DNA from: an uncultured Pseudomonadota bacterium
GTDB taxonomy: Bacteria; Myxococcota_A; UBA796; SXON01
Assembly: GCA_903891165.1 (NCBI GenBank)
Contig: CAITDR010000418.1
Coordinates: 1-54,778 of the forward strand
DNA: 54,778 nucleotides
Direction: 5' to 3'
Part shown: in pieces, positions 45,008-53,350 of the stretch
How the letters are laid out: each line of letters starts with the position of its first letter
Position numbering within the stretch: position 1 is the stretch's first letter
The notes under the pieces: model-generated
Databases searched by the model: none
What the model was told of the DNA's origin: nothing
What the model saw: only the letters and a program-made list of their open reading frames with translations
Made by a program: the position numbers and the translations under genes

Positions 45008-46267
45008 ATGCCGAAGTACTCCAGCCCCGCGGGTCTCTCCTGCTCCTTCTGCCACAAACCCCAGCGGGACGTGGAGAAAATCATTGCCGGGCCGAACGTG
45101 TACATCTGCAACGAGTGTATCCGCCTGTGTCTGGACATCATCCGGGAGAACCGTAGCCCCACCTCGGGGCCGCTCTCCGGCGGAAAGACGCCGACCCCCG
45201 CGCGAATCAAGGCCTATATGGACCAGTATGTGGTGGGTCAGGACAGCGCCAAGCGCAAGATCGCGGTGGCGGTGTACAACCACTACAAACGCCTCGAAGT
45301 GAACAGCAAGGCCGGAAACAAGACCTCCGAGGTGGAGATCCAGAAGTCCAACGTGCTCCTGATCGGTCCGACCGGTACCGGAAAAACCCTGATCGCGCAG
45401 ACGCTGGCCCGGATGCTGGACGTCCCCTTTGTGGTCGCTGACGCCACCACCCTGACCGAAGCTGGCTATGTAGGCGAGGATGTCGAGAATATTATTCTCA
45501 ACCTCTACCATGCTTCCGGGAACAGTATCGAGAAGACCCAGAAGGGTATCGTCTACATCGACGAGGTAGACAAGATCGCAAAGAAGGCATTTACTTCCTC
45601 GGTAAGCCGCGATGTCTCCGGCGAAGGGGTGCAGCAGGCACTTCTGAAGATCCTGGAGGGCGCTACCGCCAACATCCAGGTGAAGGGCAACAAGCGCTTG
45701 CCCAACCAGGAATATCTGCAGATCGACACCGCCAACATCCTGTTCATCTGCGGCGGCAGTTTTGAGGGAATGGAGCGGATCATCCAGGATCGGATGGGAC
45801 GCAAACAGGTGGGCTTCGGGGTGGATCGCGGCGATGCGAACGAGACCGCCCGCCCCGAGAGTGCCCTGCGCCATGCTGTACCCGAAGATCTCGAAAAATT
45901 CGGCCTGATTCCTGAGTTTATCGGACGTCTGCCGGTGACCGCGGTACTGAATCCTCTCGGCGCCGACGACCTGATGCACGTGCTCACCGAGCCCCGAAAC
46001 AGCGTCGTGAAGCAGTACCAGAAGCTGTTCAAGTTTGAGAAGGTCAAGCTGACCTTTACTACAGAGGCGCTGCGGGCAATTGCTGCCAAAGCGGTGAGCC
46101 GGAAGGCGGGGGCCCGCGGCCTCCGCACCATTATGGAAAACGTGATGTTGGATGTGATGTACGAGCTTCCTTCGCAGGACAATGTGAAGGAGGTGGTGAT
46201 CACCGAAGATGTGGTCCTTTCCAAGACCGCGCCGCGCACTGAGCCGCTGCGTGGTACAGCCGGTTGA
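45008..46267 (+). CDS. clpX: ClpX, ATP-dependent unfoldase of the ClpXP protease
   Basis: A 419-residue AAA+ unfoldase that feeds substrates to ClpP. The zinc-binding domain has Cys 12, 15, 34 and 37 ('SCSFCHK', 'YICNECIRLC'). The AAA+ domain has Walker A 'LIGPTGTGKTLIAQTLA', Walker B 'IVYIDEVDKIA' and the pore-loop region 'GYVGEDVENI'. The ClpP-docking loop is 'VGFG' in place of the more common IGF. Length and layout are normal. No clpP or tig lies next to it, unlike the usual tig-clpP-clpX-lon order; lon is 6 kb away on the opposite strand. Confidence 0.98.
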   Translation: MPKYSSPAGLSCSFCHKPQRDVEKIIAGPNVYICNECIRLCLDIIRENRSPTSGPLSGGKTPTPARIKAYMDQYVVGQDSAKRKIAVAVYNHYKRLEVNSKAGNKTSEVEIQKSNVLLIGPTGTGKTLIAQTLARMLDVPFVVADATTLTEAGYVGEDVENIILNLYHASGNSIEKTQKGIVYIDEVDKIAKKAFTSSVSRDVSGEGVQQALLKILEGATANIQVKGNKRLPNQEYLQIDTANILFICGGSFEGMERIIQDRMGRKQVGFGVDRGDANETARPESALRHAVPEDLEKFGLIPEFIGRLPVTAVLNPLGADDLMHVLTEPRNSVVKQYQKLFKFEKVKLTFTTEALRAIAAKAVSRKAGARGLRTIMENVMLDVMYELPSQDNVKEVVITEDVVLSKTAPRTEPLRGTAG

Positions 46268-46295
46268 ACGATTCCTCGCCCACCCGGGAGGCCGC

Positions 46296-46820
46296 ATGGA
46301 ACCTGGATTCCTGATCTCCTCGCCGCAGATGTCCGACGGAAATTTCGCCCGGACGGTGGTGCTGTTGGTACACCACAGCGAGGACGGAGCGTTGGGTCTG
46401 GTGTTGAACCGGCCCCACCGGGTCAAGCTGGGTGAGGTACACCTGCCCGGTACCCCACGGCCGTCGCTGGCGCGGCAGCAGGCGCTCTGGGGCGGGCCGG
46501 TGGAGCCATCGGTAGGTTTTGTAATTTTCCGCGGGCGCTGCGAAGAAGGCTGGGAATTGCCCGGCGGCATCGGGGTGTCGGCCTCGCTGGATCGACTCTC
46601 CACCCTGCTGGCAAGTGGGGCGCCCTTCCACCTGTGCCTTGGCTACGCTGGCTGGGGAAAAGGGCAGCTTGATCAGGAATTTGAAAGCGGCTCCTGGGTC
46701 TACTCCGAAGCGCGGCCGGAGCTGGTTTTTGGCTGCCCGGCGGAAGCCTGCTACGATCTGGCGCTGGCCAAGATGGGGCTGTCGGCCTCCTCGTTGTGGA
46801 TGAACCCCGTCGACGAATAG
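46296..46820 (+). CDS. UPF0301 / AlgH (YqgE) family protein
   Basis: A 174-residue protein starting at ATG 46296 after GGGAGG. It shows the family pattern 'GFLISSPQMSDGNFARTVVLL', 'HHSEDGALGLVLNRP', 'LWGGPVEPSVGFVI' and 'LCLGYAGWGKGQLDQEFESGSW'. The biochemical function of the family is not established; AlgH was linked to alginate regulation in Pseudomonas. It lies 28 bases after clpX on the same strand. Confidence 0.93.
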   Translation: MEPGFLISSPQMSDGNFARTVVLLVHHSEDGALGLVLNRPHRVKLGEVHLPGTPRPSLARQQALWGGPVEPSVGFVIFRGRCEEGWELPGGIGVSASLDRLSTLLASGAPFHLCLGYAGWGKGQLDQEFESGSWVYSEARPELVFGCPAEACYDLALAKMGLSASSLWMNPVDE

Positions 46821-46901
46821 AGCGCGGCTTCTTCCTATCTTTGGTGGGTTTGGCAGGTTTTTCCGCCCACCATAAGTCTTGACGTGATAAGAGAGCGGTT
46901 G

Positions 46902-48054
46902 ATGCGGTCTCTACACCTGCAAAAGGTGCTCGGTGCGGGCTCCTTCGGAACGGTCTACCTTGCTGAATTGGCAGGAGCGCGCGGGTTCAGTCGGCAGGTG
47001 GCTGTCAAGGTACTGTTGAACAATCACCCGGATGGAGCTCTCTTTCTTTCACGTGTACGTGATGAAGCAAGACTGCTCGGGCTGCTCCAGGACGAGCATA
47101 TCCTCAAGGTGCTGGAGCTGACGCAGGTCTCCGGTCGCGACGCGGTGGTGATGGAATATGTGGAGGGCGTGGATCTGGACCAGCTGGTGGCGGCGCAGCA
47201 GCAGCCCCCGGCCCGGGCTCTGGCCGAGATCGGCGTGGCCGTGGCGGGCGCACTGCAAAAAGCCCACACCGCGACCCATCCCTCCACCGGCAAACCTCTG
47301 GCGGTGATCCATCGGGATGTGAAGCCGGCAAACATCATGCTGACCGTACGTGGTGGCGTGAAGTTGCTGGACTTCGGGGTGGCGTCGGCACGCTTTGACG
47401 CACGGGAGAGCAAAACCGGCCAGTTCCTTCTTGGAACCCTGAACTACATTGCCCCTGAGTACATCATCACCGCCGAGGTCAGTCCGAAGGCCGATGTGTA
47501 TGGCCTGGGGCTCACGCTGTGGGAAGCCATTTGCGGAACGGCCTACGGGCAGCCCCGGATTAAGCAGGATCAGCACGAAAAAAGGCTGAGAGAGCGACTG
47601 GCAGAGGTGCCCGCCAGCCATCAGGCTCTGGTGCCCATCCTTCAGAAGATGTTGGCCTGGAACCCCCTGGAACGCCCGGACGCCGCCGCTGTGGAGCGCC
47701 TGCTTCTGGCCGCCGCCGACAACCTGACCGGAATGAGCCTGCGCTCCTGGGCCGGCACCTCGGTACCCACGGTCATGACCGCCCGCCCACCCACCCAGGA
47801 CGCCATCGGGCTTTCCGGAAAAACCATTCCGATCGCTGACGAATCGGCGGACTCTACCGTTTCCCTCCCCTCCCCCCGCGGCGCCCTCCCTGGCGCCCGT
47901 CCCCACGCCGAGCCCGGTCGCCAAGAAAAAGAAGAAAAAGGGCGGCATAGATTGGAGGATTGTCGTCCTTCAAGCTGTCCTTCTGGGCGCCGGCTTTGGC
48001 ATGTTCCTCCTCCTCCTCCTCACCGCCCTCCTCTTCCTCCGGAACGTCCTATGA
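46902..48054 (+). CDS. Ser/Thr protein kinase with C-terminal membrane anchor, apparent +1 frameshift
   Basis: A Hanks-type kinase. The start at ATG 46902 gives 'LQKVLGAGSFGTVYLAEL' (Gly-loop); the catalytic Lys is in 'VAVKVLL', 'HRDVKPANIM' is complete and 'LLDFGVASA' carries the Mg-binding Asp. Beyond the kinase domain (about 1-285) lies a Ser/Pro-rich linker. In the kinase frame the linker degrades into Arg/His/Pro-rich sequence. In the +1 frame, entered at TCCCCCC (47871-47877), it reads as a Pro-rich linker, KKKKKK, then 'VVLQAVLLGAGFGMFLLLLL' and a TGA at 48052 that overlaps the next ATG. The second reading is the normal architecture. The shift is an extra C in the DNA, a read error, or programmed slippage. 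Confidence 0.85.
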
Positions 48055-49262
48055 AGCTGCTCACCACCCGCGCATTCTGGCGCCTGGCGACCACCTCCAC
48101 TGTGGTTTTTCTCTCGGCCGCCACCGTGGCTGCCTACCCGGACACCTCGCCCATTCCACAGCCGCTGGCCGCCAGCTCGGCAACTCTCCTACGGCCGACT
48201 GTAAAATACCGCACCGTGCGTCATACGATTACCGACGGGGAGACGGCAAAAACCGCACTGGCCGCGATGGGAGCCCCCGTGGATGCCGTGCTTCGCGGTG
48301 CCGGTTCCGCTTTGGACAAGATCTACGCCGGAGATGTGCTGGTACTGGACTATGAGCCCGGCAACGACCAGCCTTTTCGTGTGCGCTTCGAAAACGACGA
48401 TCCCATCGTAAAAGCGTTAGAGTTGGATGGTGAGCACTATGTACTTCGGAGCTACCCGATTCCCTTTACGGTAGAGGCCGGGCGTACCGAGCTGACCCTG
48501 ACTTCGAGTCTGTGGGCTGCCGCCGAAGCGGCGGGCTTACGACCGGCTCAGATCATGGGGCTGGCCAAGATCTTTGAGACCGAGGTGGACTTCAACACCG
48601 AGCTGGCCGTCGGCGCCACCATCCGCCTGGTCGCCGACAAGCTGACCGACGAAAATGGCAATGTGCGCTACGGAGATATCCGAGGTGCTACACTGAAGAA
48701 TGGGAAGGATAGCTGGACCTTTATCCGCTTTACCGGCAGTGATGGCCAGTCGGGCTGGTACGAACCCGGCGGAGAAGGCCGGAAGCGTCCGTTCTTGCGC
48801 TCTCCCCTGGAATTCTCGCGGGTGACCTCAGGCTTCTCCAAAGGCCGCTTCCACCCGATCCTCAAGGAACGACGTCCTCATTTTGGTGTGGACTTCGGTG
48901 CGCCGACCGGTACGCTGGTGCGTGCCGTGGCCGACGGTGTGGTGACCGAAGCCGGGCGGCATGGTGGCCACGGCAACTATGTGGAGCTGGACCATACCGG
49001 GCCCTACGGCACTTCCTATTCACACCTCTCGGCCATTCTCGTGCGGCGCGGCCAGAAGGTGAAGCAGGGCGATCTGATCGGAAGAGTAGGATCCACCGGT
49101 CTTTCTACCGGACCCCACCTGCACTATCAGATGACCATCAATGGCTCTTTTGTGGATCCTACCACTGTGGCACTGCCGATGACGGGCGGGCTTTCGGCGC
49201 CGGACCTGGCCGAATTCCGGCGTGTGCGGGACGAGATCATGGGGCAGCTCTCCGGCGACTAG
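48051..49262 (+). CDS. Secreted M23-family metallopeptidase
   Basis: A 403-residue envelope peptidase that cleaves peptidoglycan cross-links. The signal sequence MKLLTTRAFWRLATTSTVVF is followed by 'LSAATVAAYP'. The N-terminal half holds an OapA/LysM-like region ('HTITDGETAKTALAAMG', 'VEAGRTELTLTSSLWAAAEA', 'IFETEVDFNTELAVG'). The M23 domain has zinc ligands in 'RRPHFGVDFGAPTGT' and 'TGPHLHYQ'. The start overlaps the kinase stop as ATGA and lies in the same frame as the kinase domain, so without the frameshift the two form one 786-residue reading frame. Confidence 0.93.
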   Translation: MKLLTTRAFWRLATTSTVVFLSAATVAAYPDTSPIPQPLAASSATLLRPTVKYRTVRHTITDGETAKTALAAMGAPVDAVLRGAGSALDKIYAGDVLVLDYEPGNDQPFRVRFENDDPIVKALELDGEHYVLRSYPIPFTVEAGRTELTLTSSLWAAAEAAGLRPAQIMGLAKIFETEVDFNTELAVGATIRLVADKLTDENGNVRYGDIRGATLKNGKDSWTFIRFTGSDGQSGWYEPGGEGRKRPFLRSPLEFSRVTSGFSKGRFHPILKERRPHFGVDFGAPTGTLVRAVADGVVTEAGRHGGHGNYVELDHTGPYGTSYSHLSAILVRRGQKVKQGDLIGRVGSTGLSTGPHLHYQMTINGSFVDPTTVALPMTGGLSAPDLAEFRRVRDEIMGQLSGD

Positions 49263-49298
49263 GCCGGTCTACCCACTCGGGCCGGAACAGCCAAGCAA

Positions 49299-49314
49299 GC
49301 CGGTGCCAACCGGC
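49299..49314. terminator. Hairpin between the convergent M23 and DUF507 genes
   Basis: GCCGGT-GCCA-ACCGGC, six pairs and a four-base loop, in the 55-base gap. There is no T-run; it may act as a weak bidirectional 3' structure. Confidence 0.3.
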
Positions 49315-49317
49315 AAA

Positions 49318-49836
49318 TCAGGCCAATCCGTGCCGCTTCCGCACCTCACGAAGCGCCCGGTTCATGGCCTCTTCGTACTCGACGGAGCCTTCCTTCACGT
49401 TCTTGATCCGATCGCGGGCTTCGATGCGGAGGGCGGACTCGTCCACATCGTTGGACTTCATGGTGTCCAGAACCTTCTTGTAGATGTCCCGGTCCTCGGA
49501 AAAGACCTCGTCCACAAAGCGGGTGATCATGAAATTTTCGACGATCTGCCGCGACAGGTAGCGACCGATCTCGTCCCCAACGGGGTGGCCCCACGAATCG
49601 GCAACCGCACGACGGGTCTTGCCATACTGGTCGTAGGGCAGCCCTTTTCGCTCCATCTCGTCGCGAGCGGCTTCATGCAGCTCCTGGTCGCGACGTAGGA
49701 ACGTTTCCAGGATTGCCTGGATATCCTTCGCGAGCTCCTCGCGGTTTTCCAGGGCAACTTCGATGTCTCCCTCGTTGCAAAGCCGCTCCACCACGGCGCG
49801 GGCGATGGTGGGAACGCGAGTACGGTAGAGCTTCAT
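49318..49836 (-). CDS. DUF507-family protein
   Basis: A 172-residue cytoplasmic protein. 'MKLYRTRVPTIARAVVERLC', then 'EGDIEVALENREELAKDIQAIL', is the DUF507 pattern. Short family members are about 90 residues; here two homologous halves appear, the second beginning near 'GDEIGRYLSRQIVENFMITRF'. The protein is almost all helix and highly charged. Its function is unknown. A GGAGG lies before the ATG. Confidence 0.85.
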   Translation of the reverse strand: MKLYRTRVPTIARAVVERLCNEGDIEVALENREELAKDIQAILETFLRRDQELHEAARDEMERKGLPYDQYGKTRRAVADSWGHPVGDEIGRYLSRQIVENFMITRFVDEVFSEDRDIYKKVLDTMKSNDVDESALRIEARDRIKNVKEGSVEYEEAMNRALREVRKRHGLA

Positions 49837-49876
49837 CGGGCCTCCGGTGCCGCCGCTGCTAACCGATTCTGCGATC

Positions 49877-52459
49877 TCAGGCCACTTTCACCCAAGCGGC
49901 TTTCAACAGCGCCTCGTCCAGCGGCTGTGATCGGAGCCCCAGCGGGGGATCCCCGACCAAATCCGGCTGCGGCAGGAATCCCTCCCGGATCTTCTGCTCC
50001 AGGAAGAGCTGGTGCGCCTCGACCGGCTGGGAAGTCGGGAAGCGGTGATAGTCCAGGAGCCGACTGCCGTAGGTACGTCCAAATACCGATGTACTTCCGT
50101 CGATGTACCAACAATAACCTGCCAGGAGATAGCGGAAATCCGGAGGAGGGGGCGGCGGAGGCCGCAAAGGGCGCTGGGCCTTGGGCTTGCTGGTGGGCTC
50201 ATCGGGAAGCCCCTCGTCGTGAAGGCCCTCGTCGGAGAAGGTGAAGGGTGTTTGGTCCTCCTCCAACACAGCAAAGGCAGCATCATCGTCCAAATCTCCC
50301 AGATCCGTACCGGGAAGGTAGCCCGCCGTCTCCTCGGGGCCGTCCAGGTAGCCCTCGGGCTGATCCGGCCCTCGCAGGTAGCCCGCAGGTTCCTCGGGAC
50401 CACTCAAAAAACCCGCAGGTTCATCCTGATCATCGGGCATGGAGTAGGCCGAGTTGTCGTCGGGAAAGCTGCTCTTTGACCTATGGTCCTCCGGAAAAGA
50501 GAAGGAGCTGGGACGATCCGCAACGGACTCGGGTAGCGACCAGCGGGAGCTGGTTTTAGGCTGGTTCCAGGGTGGAAGATCTTCAGTGGGCTCGTCTTCC
50601 CACTCGTCGTCCACTTCGATGTCGAAGGAAGGCTCGCCGGTATCCTCCGGCCAGGGATCTTCCTCTCGGGTCGCCTGACCCAGCAGCGCCTCAATGTCGT
50701 CGCTCTCGGGCAACATCAGGGGGGGCGGGATCTCCATCGGCGCCGCCATCCGCTCAGATGCCGCCGCAAGGGCTGCACCACCTCGTCGGTTAGGCTCCGC
50801 AAAAATATCGGAACTACCAGTATTCTTCCCGTGACGCACCGGTGCTTCGGGCACGATTGCCGGCGCAGGTGGTTTTCCAGTACGGCGGGGAGACTCCTCC
50901 GGAACAATCGCGGGGGGCGGCGGTTTTCGAGAGGGACCATCGGACTCCTCGGGAACGATCGCGGGGGGCGGTGGCTTTCCGGAATATCGAGATGATTCCT
51001 CGGGAATAATCGCAGGAGGCGGCGGTTTCCCCGAGCTACCGGCCTTCCCCTCCGGTACGATGGCCGGGGCGGGAACTTTCTGCCCCTTCCGCCAGCTCTC
51101 TTCCGGCACGACGGCCGGAGGCGGCGGTGGCTTTTTCTCCACCACCGTCGCTTCCGGAACCACGGTGCGGAGCTTGGGCCCCGCTTGGCTGAGATCAGGA
51201 GAGTGCGGCGGAAAAGAGCGGTTGGGGGCGGGAGGTACACCGGGGGCGCCCGGGCCTCCCGGACCAAAATAGACGGCCGTACGCTTGGGATCGATGCGGC
51301 CGGAGGTGGGACCGAGAGCGGGGCCGGGAGCAACCCCAAAGGCCTCCGACAGCATGGTCTCGAAGTCCTCCCCTAAGAGCTCCCCGGCCTGAGCCACCGG
51401 CGCCGATTTCCGGGCGCGCAGGCTGTAGATCCCCGCACTCAATAGGTCCGCTGTGTAGCGCAGCTCACCAAGATCCCATGCGCGGCTCTCCCCGGGCACC
51501 GCCCGGCCGCCCAGCCCGACAAGCAGTGGCCCCAAGGCGTTGAGCGTCTCCTCTTCCATACTGATTTCGTCTTTTCGGCCACGCACCATCGCGCGCAGCG
51601 CCCCCTCCAGAGGTGCGCCTGCCAAACGGGTCAGGAGGCCGTCCGTACCGCCCTGGACCACTCCGTAGCCAAAGCCCACCGGGATCCCGGCCCCTAAAAT
51701 GCCCGCCACATCCAGCTGCAATAGCTGCGGCACCTTCAGTGACAGCCCCACCCCAACCACCCCCTGGTCCACCCAGAGTGCCTCGGGAAGCACCTCGCCC
51801 AGCTTCTGCCAGGCCAGATCCACCTCGGCGCGGAAGCCACCGGCCCGAAGCGCGCCCAGCCCCACAGCCAGTACGCCCACTTTCAGCTCCTCCAGCCGCG
51901 GCCAGCGCAGCTGCTCCACCGAGCGCTCCTCGGGTGCCCGCAGCGCCGCCGCCAGCCGCGCGATGGCCAGGGAGCGTCGCCGTGTGGTGGGATCCCCGTC
52001 CTCCTCCAGCTCCTGGTCGGTGTGCATCAGCGCCGACTGCTCCAGGCAGATCACCTTGGCCAGCGCAGGAATTTCGGGGATCACCGCCACCACCGCACCT
52101 AGACGGGAGGACTGAAAAGCAGCCTCCATCGCCCGTCCCTGCGGCGGCAACGCCAGCACCTTCAGGCGCATCTGCCGCCAGGTTTCCAAAAGTGGCACCA
52201 CCGCCGCCCCGCGCGAAAGCATCAGGCCCTGCTCGACAAGGCGGTAGAGCGCCCCCACCAGCGGATCGGCCTCGATCCCGGGGCTGCGCAGCAAGGGCTT
52301 TATGACTTCGCGACAGGTGACCACGATAACCGGCGGCTCTCCGGTCATATAGGGCAGGCCATCCATCACTTCCGGGATCGCCCGCACCGCTTCCAGACCG
52401 GCATTGAAAGAGAACCAACGGCCCCCTGCCAATACCCGGTTGAGCGCGTCGAGCTGCAT
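49877..52459 (-). CDS. Large repeat-containing protein of unknown function
   Basis: An 860-residue protein without a signal peptide. The N-terminal 350 residues form a mixed alpha/beta region of unknown fold, rich in Leu and Val, with Gly-rich segments such as 'GILGAGIPVGFGYGVVQGG'. Residues about 432-545 are a Pro-rich array of six to seven units like 'GKPPPPAIVPEES'. Residues 575-760 are very acidic and include four 'GYLxGPEEPA' units (680-717). A polyproline run (767-773) leads to a compact C-terminal domain ('FRYLLAGYCWYIDGS', 'YHRFPTSQPVEAHQLFLEQK'). The plan suits a scaffold with two terminal domains and a flexible middle. The gene starts directly after the upstream lipoprotein stop. 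Confidence 0.8.
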   Translation of the reverse strand: MQLDALNRVLAGGRWFSFNAGLEAVRAIPEVMDGLPYMTGEPPVIVVTCREVIKPLLRSPGIEADPLVGALYRLVEQGLMLSRGAAVVPLLETWRQMRLKVLALPPQGRAMEAAFQSSRLGAVVAVIPEIPALAKVICLEQSALMHTDQELEEDGDPTTRRRSLAIARLAAALRAPEERSVEQLRWPRLEELKVGVLAVGLGALRAGGFRAEVDLAWQKLGEVLPEALWVDQGVVGVGLSLKVPQLLQLDVAGILGAGIPVGFGYGVVQGGTDGLLTRLAGAPLEGALRAMVRGRKDEISMEEETLNALGPLLVGLGGRAVPGESRAWDLGELRYTADLLSAGIYSLRARKSAPVAQAGELLGEDFETMLSEAFGVAPGPALGPTSGRIDPKRTAVYFGPGGPGAPGVPPAPNRSFPPHSPDLSQAGPKLRTVVPEATVVEKKPPPPPAVVPEESWRKGQKVPAPAIVPEGKAGSSGKPPPPAIIPEESSRYSGKPPPPAIVPEESDGPSRKPPPPAIVPEESPRRTGKPPAPAIVPEAPVRHGKNTGSSDIFAEPNRRGGAALAAASERMAAPMEIPPPLMLPESDDIEALLGQATREEDPWPEDTGEPSFDIEVDDEWEDEPTEDLPPWNQPKTSSRWSLPESVADRPSSFSFPEDHRSKSSFPDDNSAYSMPDDQDEPAGFLSGPEEPAGYLRGPDQPEGYLDGPEETAGYLPGTDLGDLDDDAAFAVLEEDQTPFTFSDEGLHDEGLPDEPTSKPKAQRPLRPPPPPPPDFRYLLAGYCWYIDGSTSVFGRTYGSRLLDYHRFPTSQPVEAHQLFLEQKIREGFLPQPDLVGDPPLGLRSQPLDEALLKAAWVKVA
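50309..50422 (-). repeat. Four tandem GYLxGP repeats in the repeat protein
   Basis: Codons 680-717 encode 'PAGFLSGPEE', 'PAGYLRGPDQ', 'PEGYLDGPEE' and 'TAGYLPGTD', a 10-residue (30-base) unit. Each has an aromatic residue and Leu in an acidic context, as in short linear binding motifs. Confidence 0.75.
50825..51169 (-). repeat. Tandem P-A-I-V-P-E repeats in the repeat protein
   Basis: Codons about 431-545 encode repeated 'KPPPPAIVPEES' units with 4-6 variable basic or Ser residues between them. Copies differ by synonymous and conservative changes, so the array is not a very recent expansion. Confidence 0.75.
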
Positions 52460-53350
52460 CTACTCCCCTCCGGGGTTTACTCCCCCTTCCCCGTTATCCG
52501 GTACGAGCAGGAATGGCACCTGAGAGGAAAAATCCATCGGCGGGTGGAGGAGGAGGCGCCCATCGGCCAGACGAGGGGGCTCCGCATCGGCAAGCATGCT
52601 GTCCAGGTCCTGGGCCGGAAGCACCGCCAGCGGCGGCCCTTCCCCCAAATAGTGGAGAGATAAGGTCAACTTCTGACGCTGCACGGGTCGAGACGCCCAG
52701 CGCACCTGTACGTCGCGCTCCACCACCCAGTTGGCAAACACCACCCGGTCGGTCCGCTGGTCCACCTGCACCTCAGCCTGCACGGTCCCCTTTCGGTTTA
52801 CAATGCGATCAGACTGAAGAATTTCGCCATCCCAGCGCATGGAGAGTATACTCCCCTCCCGACGCAACACCTGCCCCCGGGCATCCAGTCGGCTACGCCC
52901 CAGATCACGATTTTCTCCCACGGGCCAGGAGGTGAGCAGCTGTAGATCAGCACCTTCTCCCTCTACTCTGGGCACCAGCGCGGGCCAGAGCACATCGAAT
53001 TTCTCCAGGTTTCCCCCGTGCCCGACGCCCGCATCCGCCCCCAGGATCGACAGCACCTCACCGCGGTCGAAGGCACGCATCTCCACCAGCAGTCCCTCCA
53101 GCTTGTTGGGCCCCTCCTGGCCATTTATCGCGGCGTGTACGCCCGAGAACTGCACCAGCGTTCCGATGGAACGATCGCGAAAGGTGCGGGTGTAGGCCAG
53201 ATCCAGCGTGGCCGACATCTCCCAACCCAAAACAGAAGGGCCATCGGCCTGCTCCGCAAGCGCGACAGCCAGCTCGTAGCGCAGCGAGGGTTGTTCCGCT
53301 TGCCTGCTCAGCGAATTATGCGGCAGGCACGCGAAGAACAGCGGGATCAC
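52460..53350 (-). CDS. Lipoprotein of unknown function
   Basis: A 296-residue lipoprotein starting at GTG 53350, which overlaps the stop of the Crp-like gene (GTGA). VIPLFFAC is a minimal lipobox signal (Cys 8). The rest is beta-rich ('LRYELAVALAEQAD', 'ATLDLAYTRTF', 'VQAEVQVDQRTDRVVFANWVV') and ends with 'VPFLLVPDNGEGG'. No family is recognised. It lies in one tight run with the Crp-like regulator and the repeat protein, which suggests a shared job. Confidence 0.72.
   Translation of the reverse strand: MIPLFFACLPHNSLSRQAEQPSLRYELAVALAEQADGPSVLGWEMSATLDLAYTRTFRDRSIGTLVQFSGVHAAINGQEGPNKLEGLLVEMRAFDRGEVLSILGADAGVGHGGNLEKFDVLWPALVPRVEGEGADLQLLTSWPVGENRDLGRSRLDARGQVLRREGSILSMRWDGEILQSDRIVNRKGTVQAEVQVDQRTDRVVFANWVVERDVQVRWASRPVQRQKLTLSLHYLGEGPPLAVLPAQDLDSMLADAEPPRLADGRLLLHPPMDFSSQVPFLLVPDNGEGGVNPGGE

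Noticed and set aside
46884-49262. One 792-codon gene combining kinase and M23 peptidase
   Set aside because: The M23 protein has its own signal peptide starting at 48051, and the linker in this frame is Arg/His/Pro-rich noise while the +1 frame gives a normal membrane anchor. It is kept as a hypothesis under the frameshift finding.
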